Of a stretch of 14,633 nt of DNA, positions 6,353 through 14,186 are shown in pieces. Source of the stretch: JAXDLH01 sp034666705 (GTDB lineage Bacteria; Chloroflexota; UBA6077; SHYK01); contig JAXDLH010000302.1 in NCBI GenBank assembly GCA_034666705.1, positions 1 to 14,633 of the forward strand, written 5' to 3'. Made by a program: the position numbers and the translations under genes. Every line of letters begins with the position of its first letter. The stretch's first letter is position 1. The notes beneath the pieces are model-generated. The model had not been told where the DNA came from. It ran no database searches and saw only the letters and a list, made by a program, of their open reading frames with translations.

Positions 6353-6353
6353 G

Positions 6354-6962
6354 ATGACGATGACGGCGCGCGAGCCACGCGTGGGTAGCGTTCACCGCAC
6401 GACGCGAGAGACTGACGTCGAGGTTCGGCTGGTGGTCGACGGCCACGGGCGGGCCGCGATCAACACCGGCGTCGGGTACCTCGACCACATGCTGGACTCG
6501 CTCGCCCGGCACGGGCTCTTCGACCTCGACGTGCACGCAACGGGGGACCTGCACGTCGACGAGCACCACACGGTCGAGGACGTAGCGATCTGCATCGGGC
6601 AGGCGCTGCGCGAAGCGCTCGGCGATGGGCGGGGGATTCGCCGCATGGGGCATGCCATCGTGCCGATGGACGAAGCGCTCGCCATGGTCGCGGTAGACGT
6701 CAGCGGGCGTGGAGTCTGCGTCGTGGACGTGCCACTCGAGGGGCCGACGGTCGGCGACTTGAAGCGGCAGATGGTAGCGCACTTTTTCCAGTCGCTGGCG
6801 CTCGAGGCCCGAATCAGTCTTCACGTGCGCGTGCTTGCGGGCGCCAACGATCACCACAAAGTTGAGGCATGTTTCAAAGCGCTGGCGAAAGCGCTGGACT
6901 GGGCGACGCAAATCGACGAGCGCGCCGCGGCCGATGTGCCCTCGACGAAGGGTGTGCTGTAG
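6354..6962 (+). CDS. hisB: Imidazoleglycerol-phosphate dehydratase (HisB, monofunctional)
   Basis: Removes water from imidazole glycerol phosphate to give imidazole acetol phosphate, the substrate made available to HisC. The 202 residues contain the two internal-repeat metal motifs of IGPD: DHMLDSLARHG (44-54) with DEHHTVED (69-76), and RRMGH (96-100) with ANDHHKVEA (164-172). The Mn-binding histidines (45, 71, 72, 100, 167, 168) and Glu75/Glu171 are all present. Length matches the stand-alone dehydratase, with no fused histidinol-phosphate phosphatase as in enterobacterial HisB. An SD-like GAGGGAG lies in the end of hisC. ATG 6354 is used; ATG 6360 (Met3) is an alternative. The TAG stop shares one base with the tyrS GTG. 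Confidence 0.97.
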   Translation: MTMTAREPRVGSVHRTTRETDVEVRLVVDGHGRAAINTGVGYLDHMLDSLARHGLFDLDVHATGDLHVDEHHTVEDVAICIGQALREALGDGRGIRRMGHAIVPMDEALAMVAVDVSGRGVCVVDVPLEGPTVGDLKRQMVAHFFQSLALEARISLHVRVLAGANDHHKVEACFKALAKALDWATQIDERAAADVPSTKGVL

Positions 6963-8194
6963 TGGCGGCTGACGCGATTGACGTCCTGCGCGAGCGCGGT
7001 TTCGTGCAGCAGATCTCCGATGAAGCGGCGCTGCGGCGTGCGCTGACGGCCGGCGCGGTCACAGCCTACTGCGGTTACGACCCCACGGCAGCGAGCCTGC
7101 ACGTCGGCCACCTCCTCACGGTGATGGTCCTCAGCCATCTGCAGCGCGCCGGCCACCGGCCGATTGCCGTCGTCGGCGGCGGTACCGGCATGATCGGCGA
7201 TCCTACTGGCCGCACGGAGATGCGGCAGCTCCTCGGTGAGGACGCGATCGCATTCAACGTGTCCGGGCTGCGCGCCCAGCTCGAGCATTTCCTGGACTTC
7301 GGCGAAGGTCGCGCCATCATGGCAAACAACGCCGACTGGCTGCTGCGTTGGGGTTACATCGAGTTCCTCCGCGAGATTGGCCGTTATTTCAGCGTGAACC
7401 AGCTTCTCCAGCACAGTACGTATCGTGACCGAATCGCCGGCGAGGGACTCAGCTTCATCGAGCTCAACTACGCGCTGCTCCAGGCGTACGACTACCTGCA
7501 TCTCTATCGCGAGTACGGCTGCACGCTGCAGATCGGCGGCGCCGACCAATGGTTCAATATCCTCGAAGGCACCGACCTGATCCGTCGAGTGGAGGGCGCG
7601 GAGGCGTTTGCGCTCGTCAGCCCGCTCATTACGACGGCCTCGGGCGCCAAGATGGGGAAATCCGCCGGCAACTCAGTCTGGCTCGACCCGGCGCTCACCT
7701 CGCCGTATGCCTACTATCAGTACTGGATCAATACGGAGGACGCCGACGTCGAGCGCTTCCTCGCGCTCTTTACCTACCTGCCTATGGATGAGGTCCGGCG
7801 GCTTGGCGGTGTCCAGGGCGCCGAGTTGCGTGCGGCGAAAGAGATACTCGCATTCGAGCAGACGAAGCTCGTGCACGGCGAGGTGGCGGCGGAGGAAGCG
7901 CGGGCTGCATCGCGCGCCCTCTTTGGCGGCGATGGCGATGCTGCGGGTGCGCCAAGCAGTGAGGTGGACGAGGCGCGGCTCGCGGCCGGTGTCCCGCTGG
8001 TGGACCTTCTTGTGGAAACGGGGCTCGCACGCTCGAAGCGTGAGGCGCGGGACTTGGTCAAAGGCAACGGTATCTCGATGAATGGCGCTCGCGTCGAAGA
8101 CCCGAACTCCGTCGTCAGCCCGAACGACCTACGAGACGGCTCGATCCTGCTGCGCCGGGGCCAGAAGAGCTTCCATCGTCTCTTTTTCCGATAG
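6962..8194 (+). CDS. tyrS: Tyrosyl-tRNA synthetase (TyrRS)
   Basis: Charges tRNA-Tyr with tyrosine. The 410-residue protein is a complete class I synthetase: YCGYDPTAASLHVGH with the HIGH-type motif at 47-50, GMIGDPTGRTEMR (76-88), tyrosine/tRNA pocket residues including QIGGADQWFNI (190-200), the KMSKS-type loop KMGKS (230-234) and a C-terminal S4 RNA-binding domain (about 345-405). Length and order match bacterial TyrS. The GTG at 6962 overlaps the last base of hisB (TAGTG); the frame continues upstream inside hisB but those residues are not TyrRS-like. It is therefore probably transcribed with the his genes, an unusual partner. The last 66 nt overlap the end of the convergent membrane protein gene. 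Confidence 0.96.
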   Translation: MAADAIDVLRERGFVQQISDEAALRRALTAGAVTAYCGYDPTAASLHVGHLLTVMVLSHLQRAGHRPIAVVGGGTGMIGDPTGRTEMRQLLGEDAIAFNVSGLRAQLEHFLDFGEGRAIMANNADWLLRWGYIEFLREIGRYFSVNQLLQHSTYRDRIAGEGLSFIELNYALLQAYDYLHLYREYGCTLQIGGADQWFNILEGTDLIRRVEGAEAFALVSPLITTASGAKMGKSAGNSVWLDPALTSPYAYYQYWINTEDADVERFLALFTYLPMDEVRRLGGVQGAELRAAKEILAFEQTKLVHGEVAAEEARAASRALFGGDGDAAGAPSSEVDEARLAAGVPLVDLLVETGLARSKREARDLVKGNGISMNGARVEDPNSVVSPNDLRDGSILLRRGQKSFHRLFFR

Positions 8195-9496
8195 CGCGAT
8201 CCGCCGGCCCGCTACTCCCAGGGTGATAGCCAGGAGTGCGGCAAGCCACGCGCAGAGATAGTAGCCGTACTGGCTACCGACGGCGCCGAGCACGATCCCG
8301 ATCGCTGGAATGAGCAGCAAGGCGCCAAGTCCCTCGCGAATCCATCTGGGCAGCATTCTGCGGGCCACATCGTCGGTGAAAATCGCGGCGAGTGGCCCGA
8401 TGAGCAGGTAGAGCTGCAATGCGTTGTTGTGGAATGCAGTGACCGGCACAACTGTGAACAACGCAAGTGCCTCCCATCCAAATGCAGGCGACACTGGATC
8501 CCAGCCGCGCCCCGCCCAGGTTAGGAGCAGGGCGAGCACAGCAATGCTCGCGATCGCGAGGACCACGAGCTGAATGGTGCTGTCCGCCCCTGGGAGCGCG
8601 TGCCAGACGAGGCCGCGCAGGTTCAACTGGAAGTCCACGAGCACATTGCTCTGGGTGCCGCCGAACGCGAAATACGGCCGCAACGCCTCGATGCCGAGCT
8701 CGCCCCTCGCGAGCAGACCGGGAAGCACGATCCAGAGGGTGAGTGCCAGTTGCCCGACGCCGCCCGCGGCGAACCCTGCAAGCTGGCGCCATTGCCGCTT
8801 CCACGCGAGGTAGATCAGCGTGAATGGCGCGTACTGGGGTTTGAGGAGCAACAGGCTCAAGGCAAGCCCCGCCGCGAATGGTCGATGAGCGCGACTCAGT
8901 GCAAGCCAGCCGCCGAACGCGAGCAGGAGCAGCGCCAGCATCTGGCCGAAGTACCAGCCTTCGAGGAAGGGTGCGAAGCCGAGCAAGAGCAGGCAGCCGG
9001 CGAGCGGGGCACGGTCTCGGCGGAATTGGATCGTGATCCAGGCGAGGATTGCGGCGGATCCGAACAGGTTCACGGCGGCCCAGGCGAGCGCAGCGCCGCG
9101 CAAGCCGAGCGGCGTCAGCGGAGCTACGACGGCCGCCAGGAGTGGCGGGTTGATGAAGTTGATGAGTCCTGGCCAGGTGAGCCCCGCGCCTTCTACGATC
9201 GGCTGCTGTACTGTGGCTTGCTGCGCCGCATCGAACATCGCCACACCCTGGCCCTGGACGAGCAGCACCGCGGCGGTGAAGTAGGCGACGAAATCGGTGC
9301 CGACAATTCCCGCGCCACCGCTCGCCGTCGAGAGACCGATACCCGCAAGGAGCAGCGTTGTCTCCGCGAGCATCATGGCGAGCGCGAGGCGGCCGATCCT
9401 TCCAGTAGCCCACCAGATACCGACGCGGTGCGTGTCCGCTACTGTCATCGCCGTCGGCGACTGAGTGGCACGTCGCGGGGCGGGAACCGTGGTCAT
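8129..9496 (-). CDS. DUF2029/GT87-like polyprenyl-phosphate glycosyltransferase, integral membrane
   Basis: A 455-residue protein with a short cytoplasmic N-terminus and roughly ten hydrophobic segments. The first long loop has GTDFVAYFTAA (66-76), the Asp of which is in the position of the GT-C catalytic acidic residue, followed by GQGVAMFDA and the FINPPLLAAVVAPLTPL segment (114-130) typical of DUF2029/GT87 proteins, which transfer mannose or other sugars from polyprenyl-phosphate donors outside the membrane. Substrate cannot be read here. GAGGGG sits 6 nt before the ATG at 9496. Its last 22 codons (8129-8194) are antisense to the conserved S4 end of tyrS, so the C-terminal tail probably arose by read-through into the neighbour. 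It is divergent from the next membrane protein across 132 bp. Confidence 0.8.
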   Translation of the reverse strand: MTTVPAPRRATQSPTAMTVADTHRVGIWWATGRIGRLALAMMLAETTLLLAGIGLSTASGGAGIVGTDFVAYFTAAVLLVQGQGVAMFDAAQQATVQQPIVEGAGLTWPGLINFINPPLLAAVVAPLTPLGLRGAALAWAAVNLFGSAAILAWITIQFRRDRAPLAGCLLLLGFAPFLEGWYFGQMLALLLLAFGGWLALSRAHRPFAAGLALSLLLLKPQYAPFTLIYLAWKRQWRQLAGFAAGGVGQLALTLWIVLPGLLARGELGIEALRPYFAFGGTQSNVLVDFQLNLRGLVWHALPGADSTIQLVVLAIASIAVLALLLTWAGRGWDPVSPAFGWEALALFTVVPVTAFHNNALQLYLLIGPLAAIFTDDVARRMLPRWIREGLGALLLIPAIGIVLGAVGSQYGYYLCAWLAALLAITLGVAGRRIALSEKETMEALLAPAQQDRAVS

Positions 9497-9548
9497 TTCT
9501 CGCCCCTCAACGGTGAAAGATGCAACAGCGTGGTCGCAGCCGAGCGGC

Positions 9549-9574
9549 TATGATCTGGCGAGTGCAACTATATT
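9549..9574 (+). promoter_or_regulatory. Weak promoter-like sequences in the divergent 132-bp gap
   Basis: The gap 9497-9628 separates two divergent membrane protein genes. It holds TATGAT (9549-9554) and TATATT (9569-9574), both plausible -10 boxes for the rightward gene, but no -35 at correct spacing. The minus strand has no better pair. Nothing else, such as a small ORF or strong repeat, is seen in the gap. Confidence 0.25.
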
Positions 9575-9628
9575 CGACCGATTGCCTGCCAGCCTGCAGA
9601 TCCACTCCACGTCTCGGGTGATCCATCA

Positions 9629-11302
9629 GTGCAATCGACTTCCTTGACTGGACCGGGGACTGCACCGGGAGTCTCTACGCCGAGTGCGGCCCGTCCCGCG
9701 GCTCGCGTTAGCACGGCGCGGCTGATCACCTCAGGCGAATGGGCCTGGGTCGGTGCGATAACACTCGTGCTCCTCGTCGCGAGTCTACTGCCACTCGTCC
9801 TCCAAACGACAGTCGGCCCCAGCGACCGCGTGCACGTTGGGAGCTATTGGAACGGTGCGGACTTCAGCGTGTATCTCGCCGCTATGCACGAGGGGGAACG
9901 CGACGAGGGGTGGCTGATTCACGATCACTTCACCGCGGAGCCCCACCCTGCCGTCCTGATGTTCCCGTTGTACGTGGGAGTCGGAAAAGTTGCCGCGGCG
10001 ACCGGACGCGACGTGCTCCAGGTTTATGGTGCGCTCGAGCTCGCGATGCGCCTCGCCATCCCGCCGGCCGTGTACCTCTTCGTTTCTATGCTCCTGCCGG
10101 AGATCCGCGCCAGGAGGTTCGGTTTTGTCCTGGCGGTGCTCGGCGGCAGCCTCACGGTGTGGGTGGGACTCCTCGACGCCGCTTTCGGGCTCGACTTGCC
10201 CATGCCCGGCGAGCCCAGCGTCTTCCCCTTCTTTCTCTCGGCGCCGCACCTCGGCCTCGGCCTCGTGGCTACGCTGCTCGCGCTCGCCTGCTTCATCGAA
10301 GCGTGCCGCGGGACGCGCTGGGCCGCATGGATCATGCCCTTTGCGGTCCTTCTTGGCTGGGCCATCAATCCGTATAACCTGCCAGCGCTGGCCGTCGGCT
10401 TCGGCGCCTATGGGGTTCTCCAAGCGGTCCGCAAGCGGCGCATCCTGCTGCGACCGTTGTTGCAGCCGGTGGTCGCCTTCGCCCCAGTCTTGCCGCTGCT
10501 GCTGTACAACGCGCTCATGTTCAATCTCGACCCGTTCTGGCGGCAGGTGTACAGCGTCCAGAATGTCATGCCGAGCGCCGCGCCCTGGGCGCTGCCGGCA
10601 GAGTATGGCCCGCTCATCTTGCTCGCGCCCATAGGCCTATGGGCTGCGCGGCGGACGCTGACGCCAGCCCAGCAGGTTACGCTTGCCTGGCTCATGGCCG
10701 GTGTGCTCCTCATGTACCTGCCCCTCCCCTACCAGCGCCGTTTTGCCTCGGCCTTGTGGCCACCGGTTGCTGCCTTCGCCGTGCTTGGTGTGCCTGCCAT
10801 GCAGCGCGTGCTCGGCATCGGTGTGGGGCGGATCATCGCGCGCACCTGCGCGGTGCTCATTTTCGTCACGCCGCTCGCGACGTATGGGGTGGCGCTCGTC
10901 TCCGCTGCGACCAACGCCCCGGCGGCGTTCTATCCAGTCGACCGCGCCAGCTACGAGCTGGGCCTGCGCCTCGTCGCGCAGTCGGGCCCGGATGACGTTG
11001 TGCTGGCGTCGTGGGATACGAGCAACGTGCTCGCCGGCGTCCTTCCGGGACGCGTGGTTGGTGGGCACGATGCCGTGACCGAGGATTCTGCATCGAAGAA
11101 GGCGGCGATCGCGGCGCTGTACGGCGGCCAACTGAGCTCCGCGCAGGTGCGAGCTTTCATGGCGGCGAATCGGGTTACATTCGTCATCGTCGGCGAGAAC
11201 GAACGCAAGCTGGGGAGCTACGATCCCGGTCGTGATCTCGCTCTTTCGGAGGCAGGCCGGGTCGGCAGCGCTGTTGCCTACCGGCTGCCGGACGCACGGT
11301 AG
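9629..11302 (+). CDS. Large GT-C-like integral membrane protein with extracytoplasmic C-terminal domain
   Basis: 557 residues: a Ser/Thr/Ala/Pro-rich N-terminal stretch (1-38), a first TM at about 40-60, a loop with WNGADFSVYLAAMHEG (74-89) whose Asp78 is placed like the catalytic acid of GT-C enzymes, then about ten more hydrophobic segments up to residue 440, and a soluble C-terminal domain of about 110 residues beginning near AFYPVDRASYELG. This is the build of GT39/PMT-like membrane glycosyltransferases, but I do not recognise a named member. The C-terminal motif VLASWDTSNVLAGVLPGRVVGGHD is of a kind seen in similar uncharacterised proteins. The GTG at 9629 is preceded by GGGTGATCC, an off-centre anti-SD match, so the exact start is uncertain. 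Its TAG stop directly abuts the stop of the convergent next gene. Confidence 0.75.
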   Translation: MQSTSLTGPGTAPGVSTPSAARPAARVSTARLITSGEWAWVGAITLVLLVASLLPLVLQTTVGPSDRVHVGSYWNGADFSVYLAAMHEGERDEGWLIHDHFTAEPHPAVLMFPLYVGVGKVAAATGRDVLQVYGALELAMRLAIPPAVYLFVSMLLPEIRARRFGFVLAVLGGSLTVWVGLLDAAFGLDLPMPGEPSVFPFFLSAPHLGLGLVATLLALACFIEACRGTRWAAWIMPFAVLLGWAINPYNLPALAVGFGAYGVLQAVRKRRILLRPLLQPVVAFAPVLPLLLYNALMFNLDPFWRQVYSVQNVMPSAAPWALPAEYGPLILLAPIGLWAARRTLTPAQQVTLAWLMAGVLLMYLPLPYQRRFASALWPPVAAFAVLGVPAMQRVLGIGVGRIIARTCAVLIFVTPLATYGVALVSAATNAPAAFYPVDRASYELGLRLVAQSGPDDVVLASWDTSNVLAGVLPGRVVGGHDAVTEDSASKKAAIAALYGGQLSSAQVRAFMAANRVTFVIVGENERKLGSYDPGRDLALSEAGRVGSAVAYRLPDAR

Positions 11303-12808
11303 TCACTCCGTTCGCTCGAAGACTCCTGCCTGCTCGTCGCCATAGATCTGCCGCCATCGCGGGCTGGCGCGTACCTGCTCGATCAACCGCGCCTGCTGCT
11401 CCTCGCTGAGCACGAGCAGATCCACGCCGTACTTGTCGAGGATCTCTACCGCGGCCTGGTCGCCCGTGTGCATCGTCCAGTAGTCGTCCCACACCTGCTG
11501 GCTGTAAACCTCGATCGGCCCCTCATCGACCATCGTCAGGCAGCGCGGCCAGAAGCTCCACTCCAGATAGCCGCTCCAGGTTTGGGGGCTGAAGACACGT
11601 CCGCAGTCAGTACGGGTGGCCAGGAACCTCGCGGCATCGCGTGGTGCGTCCGTCGTGATGACGCCACGCCGCTCGTCGGGCAAGAGCGGGTTGGCATCTT
11701 TCACCCACGGCAGCGCGGATAGCGCGATCAGCCCGAGGGCGCCGATCAAGATCGCATTGGGCAAAACCCGGATGGGCTTAGAGGGGGTGTCCCCGGATCG
11801 AAGAGGAAGGCGTACCTGCGCTGCATAGGGCGCAAGCACGGGACCCAGGATCAGGCCCCACCACGCGACGTTGCGGATCGCCTGGAGGCCGAGCACGCCA
11901 AACGCCGTCAGCAGCAACACGTCGGTCAGTCGCCAGCGAAGGCGCGAGCCGGCCAAGCATGCGACGACCAGGCCGAGTGATACGAAGAACACTACGCCGG
12001 TGCTCGTGTCGAGCCGGGGCGGCAGCCACTCGGTGATCTCGGTGCGGATCGTCGCATTGCCGCTGAGCTGCAAGACGTATGCATAGAGTCCCAAGCTGAA
12101 TGGGGTGATCAGCGTGGCCAGTGCCTGCGCGAGGCCAGCGAATAGGAGGAAGCGCGTACGCGATTGGGACAGCACTGCCTGGAGTTTTTGAGACCGCCAC
12201 TGCTCGCCAACGTGGCCGAGAAAGAACAGCGCGGTCAGCGCGAGCCCCAGAAAGAACGAGCCATGCAGGTTCGCCCACAGTGCCTCAATCGCAAAGAGCG
12301 CTCCAATCCGCCAGCGGTCGTGCGGCGCATCGGTGCGTCCGCCGAGAGCCGGGGGCCCGAGGAGCCAGAGCGTCGCCGCAAAGCACAGATAGCCCAGGGT
12401 CTGGGCGCGCGGTTGGAGATTCGTGCCGGCCACCACGCCACCCAGCGCCGTGCAGAGAGCGGCGGCGCGCGCGCTCCGCGAGCGGCGGAAAGCCAGGGCG
12501 AGGAGTAACGCGAACGTCGCGGTCACGAGCATCGCATCGAGTACGACGATCCCCTCGAGGCCTAGGAGCGGATAGGGCGCAACGTACACGAGCTGCGCTA
12601 ACCACTGGGCGTCGACGAAGGGCGTGGACTGCGGCGGAAATGTGAAGGGATAGGACGTCGGGAGGGTGTGCGTCGCCGCGATCAGGCGGCCGGTCGTGAT
12701 CGTCCACCAGGCGTCGCCCTTGAGTGGACTAGCGGCCGTGGTCGCGAAGACGAGCACGAGCGGCAGCAGGAGCCAAACGGTCTCGATGCGCAGCTTTGAG
12801 GCGATCAT
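11303..12808 (-). CDS. Integral membrane protein, GT-C-like, with C-terminal soluble domain
   Basis: 501 residues from the ATG at 12808: a first TM (about 10-27), the loop SPLKGDAWWTITTGRLIAA with an acid-aromatic cluster, LPTSYPFTF and FVDAQWLAQLVY, then about nine further hydrophobic segments, and a C-terminal soluble domain from about 385 (APRDAARFLATRTDCGRVF, WSGYLEWSFWPRC, KYGVDLLVLSEEQ). This layout occurs in uncharacterised bacterial membrane proteins related to GT-C glycosyltransferases; the substrate is unknown. The frame opens further upstream to 12865, but those 19 residues are unlike a membrane protein start. No SD precedes ATG 12808. A TATCAT (12823-12818) ends only 9 nt before the ATG, so the mRNA may be leaderless. 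It follows the SDR gene by 91 bp on the same strand. Confidence 0.72.
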   Translation of the reverse strand: MIASKLRIETVWLLLPLVLVFATTAASPLKGDAWWTITTGRLIAATHTLPTSYPFTFPPQSTPFVDAQWLAQLVYVAPYPLLGLEGIVVLDAMLVTATFALLLALAFRRSRSARAAALCTALGGVVAGTNLQPRAQTLGYLCFAATLWLLGPPALGGRTDAPHDRWRIGALFAIEALWANLHGSFFLGLALTALFFLGHVGEQWRSQKLQAVLSQSRTRFLLFAGLAQALATLITPFSLGLYAYVLQLSGNATIRTEITEWLPPRLDTSTGVVFFVSLGLVVACLAGSRLRWRLTDVLLLTAFGVLGLQAIRNVAWWGLILGPVLAPYAAQVRLPLRSGDTPSKPIRVLPNAILIGALGLIALSALPWVKDANPLLPDERRGVITTDAPRDAARFLATRTDCGRVFSPQTWSGYLEWSFWPRCLTMVDEGPIEVYSQQVWDDYWTMHTGDQAAVEILDKYGVDLLVLSEEQQARLIEQVRASPRWRQIYGDEQAGVFERTE

Positions 12809-12817
12809 GAGCGTAGC

Positions 12818-12823
12818 ATGATA
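12818..12823 (-). promoter_or_regulatory. Possible -10 box giving a leaderless transcript
   Basis: TATCAT (minus strand) is a 5/6 match to TATAAT. The ATG at 12808 begins 10 nt after its last base, so transcription would start at or within a few bases of the initiation codon. No matching -35 is visible. The rest of the 91-bp gap (12809-12899) contains no gene and no convincing terminator. Confidence 0.25.
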
Positions 12824-12899
12824 GCGTGCATGCCCGCCGACGCGGTGCCAGTCGACGCTGCGCACAGGACTCTTCGGTCACGCTCGGCCAGGAGCCGTC

Positions 12900-13913
12900 C
12901 TAACCGGACGCAAGTAAGGAGCTCGGACCGGGTTGGATCCCGAGTCCCGCCATCTCGGCTCCAAGTGTCGCGACGAAGCCCCGGAGGAGCGGGCGCGCCA
13001 GGAAGCCGAGCTCACGCTCCGCCCTGGAGCTCGTTCCGAGATAGGTCACGCCCCCGCTCGCTCGCAGCGCCTCGCCGGTGTACGGTTCTGGCACCGGAAT
13101 GAGCGGCTCCAGTGGCTCGACCAGTGCGGCCGCCACGCGCATCATCCCGGGTGAGGGGTGCAGCCTCGGGGCAGGGATACCGGTAACCTGCTGCGCGATC
13201 GCGAGCGCACCGACGAACGTATGCGGCGGGCCGGCGATGATGTAGCTCTCGCCGGTCTGGCCGTGCTCCATGGCGAGGATGTGACCGCGCGCTGTGTCTT
13301 CGACGTGGCTCCAGCAGTAGGCAGTGCGAGCCGGCGCCATGGGCAGCCGCCGCTGCAAGTAATGCACGAACGCCTCGTGCATCGCGCTGGTGTCGCCCGG
13401 ACCGTAGACGAGCCCAGGCACCACGATAATCAATGGCAGTCCCGCCTGCGCCATCGGGATTGCAATCTCGAAATGTGCCGCCCACTTGGTACGGTCGTAC
13501 TCGCTCACGAACGGCGTGCGCGGCGCGTAGCTCTCGTCCACAAGCTGGCCCTGGGTATCCGAGAAGACGGCGAGCGAGCTCGTGTATACCACCCGCGGGA
13601 CGTGGCTTTCGCGTGCGGCGGTCAGCACGTTGCGCGTGCCCTCGACGTTGACGCGCTGCAGCTCGGCGTGCCACCGCCGGCCGAGCCGGTACAACCCAGC
13701 CACGTGGAACACGCCATCGACACCGTCCATCGCGGGGGGCAGGCTCGCGGTGTCGGTCACGTCGCCGGCGTGCAGGGAGGCGCCGAGACGTGCGAGGTCA
13801 CCAGCGCGATCCGGATCGCGCACCAGGGCCCGCACGTGGTGGCCGGAGGCGAGCAGCTGGCGCGCGAGCTCGCCGCCAATGAAGCCCGTAGCGCCGGTTA
13901 CGAGATAGTCCAC
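12900..13913 (-). CDS. NAD(P)-dependent epimerase/dehydratase, extended SDR family
   Basis: A 337-residue extended short-chain dehydrogenase. The N-terminal Rossmann nucleotide motif is VTGATGFIGGELA (5-17), followed by the Asp of GDVTD (50-54), the active-site serine region VYTSSLAVFS (109-118, Ser112/113) and the catalytic Tyr139-x3-Lys143 (YDRTK). The downstream VPGLVYGPGD (165-174) and a substrate-binding half complete the fold. It resembles dihydroflavonol-4-reductase or HpnA-type and sugar epimerase-like enzymes; the substrate is not readable. The start is GTG 13913, immediately after the purS stop (TAG then GTG with no gap) and without its own SD, so translation is likely coupled to purS. 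Its place directly after purS is odd, because purQ or purL usually comes next. Confidence 0.87.
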   Translation of the reverse strand: MDYLVTGATGFIGGELARQLLASGHHVRALVRDPDRAGDLARLGASLHAGDVTDTASLPPAMDGVDGVFHVAGLYRLGRRWHAELQRVNVEGTRNVLTAARESHVPRVVYTSSLAVFSDTQGQLVDESYAPRTPFVSEYDRTKWAAHFEIAIPMAQAGLPLIIVVPGLVYGPGDTSAMHEAFVHYLQRRLPMAPARTAYCWSHVEDTARGHILAMEHGQTGESYIIAGPPHTFVGALAIAQQVTGIPAPRLHPSPGMMRVAAALVEPLEPLIPVPEPYTGEALRASGGVTYLGTSSRAERELGFLARPLLRGFVATLGAEMAGLGIQPGPSSLLASG

Positions 13914-14186
13914 CTATACCGAGTCGGCGACGGGCTTGGTCTCCTCGACTTCGAGGCGATAGTCCTCGATGACCGGGTTCGCGAGCAGCTTGCGGCACAT
14001 CTCGTCTACCGTCCGGCCCGCTTCGTCTCTACTCGTCGCATCGAGTGCGATCTCAAAGTACTTACCGGCCCGCACGCTCTGCACACCGCCGAACCCGAGC
14101 GATTGCAGGCCCCCGTAAATCGCCTGTCCCTGCGGATCGTTCACCACGGGCTTGAGCACGACGTGGACGCGCGCGAGCCAGCTCAC
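13914..14186 (-). CDS. purS: Phosphoribosylformylglycinamidine synthase subunit PurS
   Basis: The 90-residue PurS subunit bridges PurQ and small-type PurL in the FGAM synthase complex that converts FGAR to FGAM in purine synthesis. The family signature is visible: LKPVVNDPQGQAI (11-23), LGFGGVQSVRAGKYFEI (30-46) and MCRKLLANPVIEDYRLEVEE (63-82). Length is normal (about 80-90 residues). The GTG at 14186 overlaps the purC stop (GTGA, 4 nt), indicating coupled translation. Presence of a separate PurS implies that the organism uses a three-subunit PurS/PurQ/PurL enzyme, whose other parts are encoded elsewhere. Confidence 0.95.
   Translation of the reverse strand: MSWLARVHVVLKPVVNDPQGQAIYGGLQSLGFGGVQSVRAGKYFEIALDATSRDEAGRTVDEMCRKLLANPVIEDYRLEVEETKPVADSV

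Noticed and set aside
8600..9553. Plus-strand open frame of 317 codons opposite the GT87-like gene
   Set aside because: Very charged Glu/Arg/Gln-rich translation produced by reading hydrophobic codons in antisense; no start signal and no domain.
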